Source: JBAXTE01 sp038240835
GTDB lineage: Bacteria > Bacteroidota > Bacteroidia > Bacteroidales > WCHB1-69
Reading direction: 5' to 3'
Length of the DNA: 52,400 nt
NCBI GenBank assembly: GCA_038240835.1
Contig: JBBRGJ010000003.1
Location: forward strand, 1-52,400
Of this stretch, positions 43,536 through 51,647 are shown in pieces; position 1 is the first letter of the stretch, and every line of letters starts with the position of its first letter. A program made the translations under genes and the position numbers. A model generated the notes under the pieces. The model saw only the letters and a program-made list of their open reading frames with translations. It had not been told where the DNA came from and did not search any database.

Positions 43536-46481
43536 TTATTGAAATAATTCAATCAATTCGGTGTCTGTAAATGTAGACAACGGATTCGAATTTTGAATAA
43601 ATTCGTCGGCAAGCATCCTTTTTCGATTTTGCAACACCAATATTTTCTCTTCGATGGAATCTTTGGTGATAAAACGGTAAGCAAACACCTTTTTATCTTG
43701 TCCAATACGATGCGCACGCGCAATAGCCTGACTTTCAGCCGCTGGATTCCACCATGGATCGACCAATAATATATAATCAGCAGCAGTGAGATTCAACCCC
43801 ACTCCTCCCGCTTTCAGTGTCATCATAAGAACCTGACAATCTGATTCTTTTTGAAATCTCGAAATAATGCCTTGTCGCTCTTCGCTAGGAGTCATTCCCG
43901 TAAACATCAACAACTTATGATTATCAAACTCGGAAAACTCTTTTATCAAATTCAAATGGCGAACAAATTGACTGAAAATCAATACCTTATGACCCTCTTG
44001 CAAAATCTGAGTAATCATATCACGTAACTCAGAATGTTTTCCCGATTCAAACTCATACGTTTTATCTAGCAACTTTGGATGAATTGAAGCCAATCGTAAT
44101 TGCATTAAACCTCTAAGAATCAAAATATTGAGTTTACTCCGATCGTTACTTGTCATTGATTGCAAAATTGAATTCCGAACCGAAGACTTAATCGATTCGT
44201 AAAAAGAGTGTTGCTCTTCGGGCATATCTGTATAATGAATCACTTCGGTAAGCGATGGCAATTCTGGAGCGACTTCATCTTTGGTTCTTCGCATAAAAAA
44301 TGGAGCCAATACACCTTTGAGTTTTAATCTTACAAGCTCATTGTTCTGCTTTTCGATGGGGAAAACATACATTTTTTTAAACTGCTTTAATCCACCCAAT
44401 AAACCGGGGTTGAGAAAATTCACTTGAGCCCACAAATCCACCAATGAGTTCTCAATCGGTGTTCCTGTTAACGCCAATCGATATTGACACTGAAGTGTTC
44501 GCACCGCTCGGTAAGCCTTAGAAAGTGGGTTTCGAATGTTCTGACTTTCATCGAGAACAACATAGGTAAAGTTATACTTTTTGAACATATCGATGTCATT
44601 TCTCACCATTCCATAAGTAGTAAGCACAATATCATAAAGGTGAAAAACTGATGCGGACTGACTTCTATACAATCCAGTATGGGTGTAAATCAAAAGCGAG
44701 GGTGCAAATTTCTGCAACTCTTGCTGCCAATTAAAAATCAACGAAAGTGGGACAACTATGAGTGATGCTTGCACAAATTTCCCTGGCTCGTTGGACGCTC
44801 TATTCGAAAAATCCAACTGATGATTTGCCTGCACCATTTCGGGATTTGAAAAAGTATTTACATTCCCTTTGTTATGAGATTCTAGCAAAACAGCAATGGT
44901 TTGAATGGTTTTACCAAGTCCCATATCATCCGCCAAACAACCGCTAAAATTATGCGTTTCTAACTTCTTCAACCATTTAAAACCCTCATATTGATAGGGT
45001 CTAAGTGTAGTTTTTAAATTTGATGGAACTTGAATTTCAGCGACTACAGCATCTTTGTCCAAAAGCAAGTTCTTATAACCCTCTCCATAAGCCCCATCTA
45101 TAGAATTTAGCAAACTAACGTGATATTTCTTAATCTTAAATTTCTCGCTATCTGCACTTCCCAACTTCACCAAATCATCATATTTAGCAAACCACTCTTC
45201 GGGAATTATGGCAATGGTCCCATCGGGCAATTCATACTCTTTTACTTTATTTAAAATATGGTGGCGCAACTTTACAAAAGGAATTGTAAAATCGCCAAAT
45301 ACTACATCAATGGACACATCAAACCAATCATTATTCTCAGTGATAACAGTTTTTGAATCAATCTGCCCGAAAAAATACTTCACCTTTCTTTGACTTTGTT
45401 GAAACTGAAACCCCATCTCAATCAGCTTATTATAATTCAAACAGATAGTACTGACCAACAAATTAGTGGTATCCAAATTGGGCTGCTCGATAGGCGAAGG
45501 ATAGAAAAAATGCACATTCTCAAACGATTTTAGTCCCAACAAATACAACTGATCCACCACAGAATATTCATAGGTATAATCACGCTTAATTTTACTCAAC
45601 ACATACGTATCGTTTTCCAATTGACACTCTGTAATTCCATGCTGAGATTTCGACATCAGAATCACATTTCCTTTGTAATCAAAAGAGAGCGCTAAAACAG
45701 GTCGAGAATTTATGCCTAAATCGAGATTTAAAACGGCAATAGGTTTTACCTCTTCCACTATTTGAGTGATTCCCTCGGTCTCTATCTCAAATTTTCTAAA
45801 TATTTTTTGAATAAAATTATGGACATAAATATCCACTGAACTATTTGGAATTTCCACCACCTCTTTTTGGACAAATGGAAGTAACTTAAATGAATCAATC
45901 TCATCATCAAAGTGAAGCAATGTATTGTTTACAATAATCCAACAAGGTTTGTGGGTGATAAATACGATATTCTTGTTGGTTAATTTCACCAATTCATCAT
46001 GAAGTTTAATCATCATCCGGTAAGAAATCCCTTCGGAATGTCGTTTAAAATTGAAGAATACTTCAGCATCACTCCGTTGGACAATTAGAGGAATTTCACA
46101 AATATCATCTTTTGATTTACTAATAGTATGCAGCGGAATCTGATACAAAGCCATCACCGATAGCGCTTTACCCAAATATCCTTCGATGTTTGGGCGGAGC
46201 AGTGTTTTAAATTTCTTTTCATCGATGCTTTTAAAAAAGTCGACTACCTTCATGTTTTTCGTAGAAAATTTTCGAGCAACCACCTCTTCTTCGCAATTAA
46301 ATATCAACTTTAAAAGCTCTTTTTCGGTCTCGCTAACAGCTACATCATAACCGGAAATAGTCTTATAGTTGACCCGTTGAGGATTTAAGTTGAATTTTCC
46401 CAATGAATTAAATTCAGCTAAAAAAGCCTCAATGGTGTTCCCGATAACAGGCGAATTAGAAATAACAAAAACTAATTTCAC
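43536..46481 (-). CDS. SNF2/Rad54-family DNA-dependent ATPase
   Basis: The 981-residue protein has an uncharacterised N-terminal half (1 to about 485), then the SNF2 motor: LRPYQYEGFKWLKKLE, Walker A ADDMGLGKTIQTIAVLL (about 515), motif II Asp-Glu-Ser-Gln (VLDESQNIRN, about 643), LTGTPIENSLVDLWAQ, and the second RecA domain with FSQFVRHLNLI, LKAGGVGLNLTAADY, DPWWNPAAESQAIARAHRIG and the C-terminal YRFITKDSIEEKIL. Bacterial members remodel or translocate on DNA; the specific role is unknown. Its start overlaps the end of the 4,6-dehydratase gene by 4 nt, so both are made from one message although their functions look unrelated. Confidence 0.95.
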   Translation of the reverse strand: MKLVFVISNSPVIGNTIEAFLAEFNSLGKFNLNPQRVNYKTISGYDVAVSETEKELLKLIFNCEEEVVARKFSTKNMKVVDFFKSIDEKKFKTLLRPNIEGYLGKALSVMALYQIPLHTISKSKDDICEIPLIVQRSDAEVFFNFKRHSEGISYRMMIKLHDELVKLTNKNIVFITHKPCWIIVNNTLLHFDDEIDSFKLLPFVQKEVVEIPNSSVDIYVHNFIQKIFRKFEIETEGITQIVEEVKPIAVLNLDLGINSRPVLALSFDYKGNVILMSKSQHGITECQLENDTYVLSKIKRDYTYEYSVVDQLYLLGLKSFENVHFFYPSPIEQPNLDTTNLLVSTICLNYNKLIEMGFQFQQSQRKVKYFFGQIDSKTVITENNDWFDVSIDVVFGDFTIPFVKLRHHILNKVKEYELPDGTIAIIPEEWFAKYDDLVKLGSADSEKFKIKKYHVSLLNSIDGAYGEGYKNLLLDKDAVVAEIQVPSNLKTTLRPYQYEGFKWLKKLETHNFSGCLADDMGLGKTIQTIAVLLESHNKGNVNTFSNPEMVQANHQLDFSNRASNEPGKFVQASLIVVPLSLIFNWQQELQKFAPSLLIYTHTGLYRSQSASVFHLYDIVLTTYGMVRNDIDMFKKYNFTYVVLDESQNIRNPLSKAYRAVRTLQCQYRLALTGTPIENSLVDLWAQVNFLNPGLLGGLKQFKKMYVFPIEKQNNELVRLKLKGVLAPFFMRRTKDEVAPELPSLTEVIHYTDMPEEQHSFYESIKSSVRNSILQSMTSNDRSKLNILILRGLMQLRLASIHPKLLDKTYEFESGKHSELRDMITQILQEGHKVLIFSQFVRHLNLIKEFSEFDNHKLLMFTGMTPSEERQGIISRFQKESDCQVLMMTLKAGGVGLNLTAADYILLVDPWWNPAAESQAIARAHRIGQDKKVFAYRFITKDSIEEKILVLQNRKRMLADEFIQNSNPLSTFTDTELIELFQ

Positions 46482-48385
46482 TTTATTCCTCCATTAGATT
46501 CTTTGTTAGAGGGGATATCCAGTATCTCAAATTCTGAATTATTACTAATATATTCTGGCACCATTAATTTCATCATTTTCACCAATTCCACTTTGTCTTG
46601 ATTTATTAATGATATGATTTTTTCAATATCTGGCTTCACTTCTTCTATCTCGTAAAATCTAACTTTAGCAATCATTATCTTCTCATGTGAAGTCGGGATG
46701 GTATTTTCTTTGGAAGCCAACAACTCTTCGTAAAGTTTTTCTCCAGGCCTTAAACCCGTAAACTGAATTTGAATATCTTTCCCCAAAGTCAGTCCCGAAA
46801 GTTCGATCATTTTCTTAGCCAAATCAATAATTTTCACCGATTCGCCCATGTCAAAGATAAAAATCTCACCACCATTCCCCATGGCTCCGGCAATAAGGAC
46901 CAACTGACAAGCTTCGGGAATTGTCATAAAAAAACGAGTAATATCAGGATGTGTGATGGTGATCGGTCCCCCTTTATCTATTTGATCGCGAAAAACAGGA
47001 ATCACAGAACCGTTGGAACCTAAAACATTTCCAAACCGAGTGGTGATAAACATGGTTTTATTTAGCTGATTTAATGATTGAATATAAATCTCAGCAATTC
47101 GTTTGGTTGCGCCCATAATATTGGTTGGATTTACCGCTTTGTCGGTAGAGACCATCACAAACTTTTTCACTTCATATTTAAGCGACAAATCCGCTAACAC
47201 CTTCGTTCCATAAACATTGTTATTCACGGCCGAAGCAGGATTTTTCTCCATCATAGGCACATGTTTGTAAGCGGCTGCGTGATAAACAACATCGGGTTTG
47301 TATTTTGCAAACAGCAATTCCATTTGAGATTGATTGGAAACATCTACAATATGAAAGTCAAAATCACGATCTAAATACATCCCTTTCATCTCCAACTCCA
47401 TGTAAAAAAGAGGAGTTTCGGCAATGTCCACCAAGATGATTTTTCTACAATTATATCTAGCAATCTGTCTCACAATTTCGCTACCAATAGAGCCAGCAGC
47501 ACCAGTAATCATGATCGTTTTTCCCACCAAATCGGCGATTATTAATTGCTCATCTAATTTTATCTCGTCGCGCTGAAGCAGCTCTTCAATTTTGATTTTT
47601 TTAATCTGTTTAAAACTCAGTTCTCCATTAATCCATCTACTTACAGGCGGAACAATCAGCACTTTAGCATTGTGAGACAAACATTGTTCAGTAATCTGTT
47701 TTTTCACATCTTGATGAATATCTTGGATGGCAATAATTACGTGAGCAATCACATTGTCCGTAAGAAGTTCAACTAGTTTTTTGGAATTATAAATGGTTAC
47801 ATCCTCCATTTTTTTCCCAACTTTACTTGTGTCATCATCCACAAAAGCAAGCACCTTGTATTTCAACCCAGCATCTCTATCAATGGCTCTTTTGGTACTC
47901 AATCCGGCTACACCAGCTCCGTAAATAATCACATTTTGCTTATCACGAGAAGGATTTACAAATTCCAAATAAGCAACTTTAATCCCCATTCGATAGATCC
48001 AAATAACAAAAGTGGTGATTCCAAATTCAATAATTACAATAGAAAATGGGATAAAAAAAGTTTCATTAACAAAGTTGAAAGTCACCCAATTTAACACAAT
48101 AAAAGAAAGCGAAACAATGGCATTGGCCATAAAAATTCGGAAAATATCACGAGTAGCCGTATACCTGATGATGCTTTTATGCGTTTTAGCAATCAGAAAC
48201 GAGAGCAATCTAGCGGCGATTACCACGGGCAAAATCAAAGGAATGGTCGAAATTTGATCGGGTGGAATTTGAAAATTAAATCGAAGCAAGTATGCCATAA
48301 ACAGGGACACTACAACCACCGAAATATCTATTCCAAGGATTACAATACCGGGTAAATTATTATCTTTTATATACTCTTTCATCAT
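46478..48385 (-). CDS. Membrane UDP-sugar 4,6-dehydratase (WbpM/CapD family)
   Basis: The 635-residue protein has four N-terminal helices (about 13-120), then a first Rossmann-like domain (VIIYGAGVAGLSTKRAID, about 150). The SDR domain (IMITGAAGSIGSEIVRQIA, about 290) follows, with HIVDVSNQ, YHAAAYKHVPMMEKNP and VSTDKAVNPTNIMGATKR. In this family Met replaces the usual Tyr of the YxxxK pair, as seen here (MGATK). RFGNVLGSNGSVIPVFRDQI and LRPGEKLYEELL complete it. It acts on the cytosolic face to make 4-keto-6-deoxy UDP sugars for capsule, O-antigen or glycan tails. First gene of the pair with the SNF2 protein. Confidence 0.95.
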   Translation of the reverse strand: MMKEYIKDNNLPGIVILGIDISVVVVSLFMAYLLRFNFQIPPDQISTIPLILPVVIAARLLSFLIAKTHKSIIRYTATRDIFRIFMANAIVSLSFIVLNWVTFNFVNETFFIPFSIVIIEFGITTFVIWIYRMGIKVAYLEFVNPSRDKQNVIIYGAGVAGLSTKRAIDRDAGLKYKVLAFVDDDTSKVGKKMEDVTIYNSKKLVELLTDNVIAHVIIAIQDIHQDVKKQITEQCLSHNAKVLIVPPVSRWINGELSFKQIKKIKIEELLQRDEIKLDEQLIIADLVGKTIMITGAAGSIGSEIVRQIARYNCRKIILVDIAETPLFYMELEMKGMYLDRDFDFHIVDVSNQSQMELLFAKYKPDVVYHAAAYKHVPMMEKNPASAVNNNVYGTKVLADLSLKYEVKKFVMVSTDKAVNPTNIMGATKRIAEIYIQSLNQLNKTMFITTRFGNVLGSNGSVIPVFRDQIDKGGPITITHPDITRFFMTIPEACQLVLIAGAMGNGGEIFIFDMGESVKIIDLAKKMIELSGLTLGKDIQIQFTGLRPGEKLYEELLASKENTIPTSHEKIMIAKVRFYEIEEVKPDIEKIISLINQDKVELVKMMKLMVPEYISNNSEFEILDIPSNKESNGGIK

Positions 48386-48442
48386 TATTTAAGTGTAAAA
48401 CATTCAAATAAATTAATATTCATGTTGTTTAGCTGTCAGATG

Positions 48443-48450
48443 CAAAGTTA
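48443..48450 (-). promoter_or_regulatory. -7 box (TAACTTTG on minus) of the 4,6-dehydratase-SNF2 unit
   Basis: CAAAGTTA on plus reads TAACTTTG on minus, 57 bp before the dehydratase ATG. Confidence 0.55.
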
Positions 48451-48566
48451 TAAAATCCTTAGCAATTCTAAAAGAATATTATCAAGTATATTCCAAAATG
48501 TATTTTCAATAACAAATTCCCACATTATTTAACACACTATAAAGAGGCGAAAATCATTATTTTTTT

Positions 48567-48574
48567 TAACTTTG
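48567..48574 (+). promoter_or_regulatory. -7 box (TAACTTTG) of gcvT
   Basis: An exact TAnnTTTG match followed by GC, giving a long (about 155 nt) 5' leader. Confidence 0.55.
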
Positions 48575-48734
48575 CACTGCAAGAGCAATAAGTTAGTCTT
48601 TTCGATAATTAATTAGATACAAATCAACTATTTACCGAAACAAAAACAGGAAATATCAAATAATTACTGACATTGCTAAGTATTATTTACGAAAAATTAC
48701 TTTTTTTTTGAAATACTAAAAAATAAATTATACA

Positions 48735-49826
48735 ATGAAAACAACAGCATTTACAAAAATTCACGAATCATTAGGGGCAAAGATGGTTCCATTTGCAGGA
48801 TTTTACATGCCCGTTCAATACGAAGGTTTAGGAATAGAACACGAAACAGTAAGAACAAAACTGGGCGTGTTTGATGTTTCTCACATGGGTGAGATTTCTG
48901 TAAAAGGACCTAAAGCGCTTGAGTTTGTCAACCACATCACATCCAACGACGCTGCTTTATTATTCGATGGAAAAATTCAATACTCTTGTCTCCCTAATGG
49001 AAAAGGCGGAATTGTAGATGATTTATTGGTATACAGAATATCTGAAGAGTTTTATTTCTTAGTAATTAACGCAGCTAATATTGACAAAGATTGGGCTTGG
49101 ATTCAAGAACAAAACAAAAAAATTGGAGCAGAGATTGCTAACGTTTCCGACGACTTCTCTCAATTAGCAATTCAAGGCCCATTGGCACTGAAAGCAATGC
49201 AAAAATTAACCGATACTTCCGTTGAAGACATGGAGTACTACACGCATAAGACCTTAACTTTTGCTGGAATTCCAAACATTCTTTTTTCCATTACTGGCTA
49301 CACCGGTTCGGGGGGTTGCGAAATCTATTTCCCAAACAATGTTGCAGATAAAATATGGGCAGCCGTATTTGAAGCAGGTGCTGAATTTGGAATTAAACCC
49401 ATTGGTTTAGGCGCTAGAGACACTTTACGATTAGAAATGGGATTTTGCTTATATGGCAACGACATCGACGACACCACTTCTCCTATCGAAGCTGGATTGG
49501 GTTGGATTACAAAATTCACCGATACAAAAAATCATATCGACAAAGAGATTCATTTAAGCCAAAAACAAAACGGGGTGACTCGCAAACTTGTTGGATTTGA
49601 AATGGTAGACAAGGGAATTCCTCGTCACGAGTACGAAATCTGCGATGCTAGCGGTGGACACATTGGAGTGGTTACTTCTGGAACTCAAGGTCCATCGGTA
49701 AACAAAGCCATTGGAATGGGATATGTAACACCTGCATACACAAAATCTGGTTCAGAAATATTTATCAACATCAGAGGCAAACTCATTAAAGCAGTTGTTG
49801 TAAAACTACCTTTTTACAAAGCATAA
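48735..49826 (+). CDS. gcvT: Glycine cleavage system T protein (aminomethyltransferase)
   Basis: The 363-residue protein begins MKTTAFTKIHESLGAKMVPF with the family signatures FDVSHMGEI, GGIVDDLLVYRI (the catalytic Asp region), NAANIDKDWAWI, SITGYTGSGGCEIYF and GARDTLRLEMGFCLYGNDID. Length is standard. It transfers the methylene group of glycine from the lipoylated H protein to tetrahydrofolate, releasing ammonia. gcvH and gcvP are not in the window. A terminator-like hairpin follows it. Confidence 0.97.
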   Translation: MKTTAFTKIHESLGAKMVPFAGFYMPVQYEGLGIEHETVRTKLGVFDVSHMGEISVKGPKALEFVNHITSNDAALLFDGKIQYSCLPNGKGGIVDDLLVYRISEEFYFLVINAANIDKDWAWIQEQNKKIGAEIANVSDDFSQLAIQGPLALKAMQKLTDTSVEDMEYYTHKTLTFAGIPNILFSITGYTGSGGCEIYFPNNVADKIWAAVFEAGAEFGIKPIGLGARDTLRLEMGFCLYGNDIDDTTSPIEAGLGWITKFTDTKNHIDKEIHLSQKQNGVTRKLVGFEMVDKGIPRHEYEICDASGGHIGVVTSGTQGPSVNKAIGMGYVTPAYTKSGSEIFINIRGKLIKAVVVKLPFYKA

Positions 49827-49832
49827 CCTAAT

Positions 49833-49882
49833 AATAATTGAGAGCATTCTCTGTTGATTTAAACATAATGCTCTCAATTATT
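49833..49882 (+). terminator. Hairpin after gcvT
   Basis: Arms AATAATTGAGAGCATT (49833-49848) and AATGCTCTCAATTATT (49867-49882) are perfect 16-bp complements around an 18-nt loop. The following T tract is poor (TATTCTC), so termination may be partial and allow read-through into comB. Confidence 0.7.
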
Positions 49883-49921
49883 ATTCTCTGCCACAATCAT
49901 TAATCACAATAAAAAACGAAT

Positions 49922-50650
49922 ATGCCAACAATCGAAGTATGTTTTACCCCTGAGTTATACATACACAAACACACTCAAGGAAAACATATAACACTTATCA
50001 TTGATGTTATGAGAGCATCTACATCTATTTGTGCTGCACTTTACAACAATGTAAAAGCGATTATTCCAGTTTGCGAACTAGAAGAACTAAAAAGACTTAA
50101 GCAAGTAGGATATCTAATTGCCTCCGAGCGAGAAGGATTAAAATTGGATTTTGCAGACATGGGCAACTCTCCTTCTCAGTTCCTTGATCCTAACCTAAAA
50201 GGTTCTACCATCGCATACAGCACTACCAATGGCACTAGAGCAATTAGTTTGATAAATGAACAAGATGAAACAACGATTTACATTGCCGCGTTGACAAATC
50301 TTGATTTATTATGTGATTTTATTCACCAAAGCAACGAAAATGTGGTGATTGTCTGTTCGGGATGGAAACACGAATTCAGTCTTGAAGATGCCGTAGTTGC
50401 AGGCGCTTATTGCGAAAACCTAATCCAACTTGGCAATTACGAAACCTCTTGCGACGCATCTACTGCAAGCATCGATCTTTGGAAACTTGCAAAAACAGAT
50501 CTGCCTCAATACATCGAAAAATGCAAGCATAAACATAGGCTAACACAATTAGGACTTGAAGAAAGCATTCCTTTTTGTTTAGACCTGAACAGTTCTCCTG
50601 TGATTCCTATTGTAAAAAATGGAATGATCACAAGACTAGACTACAAATAG
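49922..50650 (+). CDS. comB: 2-phosphosulfolactate phosphatase family protein
   Basis: The 242-residue protein matches ComB: IIDVMRASTSICAAL (metal-binding Asp and phosphate loop), ASEREGLKLDFADMGNSPSQ, STTNGTRAISLI and the C-terminal CSGWKHEFSLEDAVVAGAY. In methanogens ComB makes sulfolactate for coenzyme M. Bacteroidota lack that cofactor, so here it may serve sulfolactate metabolism or another phosphate ester; this is inference. It starts 95 bp after gcvT and 66 bp before the outer-membrane protein gene. Confidence 0.88.
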   Translation: MPTIEVCFTPELYIHKHTQGKHITLIIDVMRASTSICAALYNNVKAIIPVCELEELKRLKQVGYLIASEREGLKLDFADMGNSPSQFLDPNLKGSTIAYSTTNGTRAISLINEQDETTIYIAALTNLDLLCDFIHQSNENVVIVCSGWKHEFSLEDAVVAGAYCENLIQLGNYETSCDASTASIDLWKLAKTDLPQYIEKCKHKHRLTQLGLEESIPFCLDLNSSPVIPIVKNGMITRLDYK

Positions 50651-50716
50651 TCAAATTAATATTTTGACATCTTTGTTTACAGATAAAAAGCATTAATAAT
50701 AACCAAAAAGAGACGA

Positions 50717-51643
50717 ATGCATTTGATTAAGAAAATCGTTTTTCTGAGTTTACTCATACTTCTTTCCCTATCCTCTTTCGGACAGAGAAACCGTATACAC
50801 GAAGATTGGTGCATTGGCGCTCATATTGGAACCACTTCTCTTTGGGGTGATATCACCGATAACGAAAACCACTTCCTTCCAGGTGGTCCTTTCCAAAAAG
50901 GATTTTACGAAGATCGGAAAATGATGTGGGGTGCTTCCATTGGAAAGAACTTGTCTCCAGTTTACAATCTTAAGGCTCAGCTACTTTTTGGATCTGTTAC
51001 CGGACAAACAACTGTTGAAAAAATGTTCATGAACTCCACTATTCAAGATTATAGCCTTATTCTCTCTGCCGATTTTATTGATCTTTTCAAATGGGCGTCA
51101 AAATCCAATTGGGATTTCTATGGATTTGTTGGAATTGGGTTTACGCGCTTTCGCTCTCAATTAAACAGTTCCATTATTAACGATTCAGTCCATCAGCCCG
51201 TTTTAAACTATTCGCCAAACGATTCGACTAAATATTTCAATAAAAAATACGGCTCTACCATTTCAATTCCATTTGGACTTGGAATCAATTACAAGATTGG
51301 CAATAAATTAGTAATCAATGCAGAGTCATCCATCAGGTACCTCAATACAGATTGGCTCGATGCAGCAGTTTCCTCAAAAAGGAGATTTGAAGGTTTTGGG
51401 TTTCTATCAATCGGTGTAACTTATCGTTTTGATTTACCCAGAGGCGGAAGTGTTTGGTCTAGAAAAAGCAATCACAGTTTTGATGCTCAAAAAGACAACA
51501 CCAGTTCATCATACAGAAACAAGCGAAGAAATGGCAACATTTCTTCAGATCCATTCAAAAATAGAGGAAACGGAAAAAGTTCGATGAAAAATGGTAGCTT
51601 AAAAAAGAAGAAGAGAAAAACTTTCAAGACTCCAACCAAATAG
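50717..51643 (+). CDS. Outer-membrane beta-barrel protein (DUF6089-like)
   Basis: The 308-residue product has a signal peptide ending SLSSFGQ. The barrel starts with IHEDWCIGAHIGTTSLWGDI and continues through alternating hydrophobic strands (MMWGASIGKNLSPVYNLKAQ; FYGFVGIGFTRFRSQL; SIPFGLGINYKIGNKLVINA), with a strand ending in GVTYRFDLP. The last 65 residues are a basic Ser/Asn/Lys tail (KNGSLKKKKRKTFKTPTK) of low complexity, unusual for a barrel and perhaps periplasmic. The family is that of Bacteroidota porin-like proteins of unknown cargo. It converges on yaaA with a 4-bp gap. Confidence 0.8.
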   Translation: MHLIKKIVFLSLLILLSLSSFGQRNRIHEDWCIGAHIGTTSLWGDITDNENHFLPGGPFQKGFYEDRKMMWGASIGKNLSPVYNLKAQLLFGSVTGQTTVEKMFMNSTIQDYSLILSADFIDLFKWASKSNWDFYGFVGIGFTRFRSQLNSSIINDSVHQPVLNYSPNDSTKYFNKKYGSTISIPFGLGINYKIGNKLVINAESSIRYLNTDWLDAAVSSKRRFEGFGFLSIGVTYRFDLPRGGSVWSRKSNHSFDAQKDNTSSSYRNKRRNGNISSDPFKNRGNGKSSMKNGSLKKKKRKTFKTPTK

Positions 51644-51647
51644 AGTT

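Larger units (their letters stand above)
48386..48734. other. Divergent promoter region between the 4,6-dehydratase gene and gcvT
   Basis: No gene is seen. It holds back-to-back -7 boxes (48443-48450 minus, 48567-48574 plus). The gcvT leader is about 155 nt, very AT-rich, and lacks the conserved cores of a glycine riboswitch as far as I can judge by eye. Confidence 0.55.

Noticed and set aside
43520..43552. Rex-like palindrome TTGAA-ATTATTGAAATAATTCAA near the SNF2 stop
   Set aside because: It is imperfect, lies at the end of a coding region 500 bp from hydC, and lacks the TTGT(G/T)A half-sites of Rex operators.
48575..48734. Glycine riboswitch in front of gcvT
   Set aside because: The leader is long enough, but no tandem aptamer core or terminator pairing could be recognised, and the sequence is nearly all A/T.
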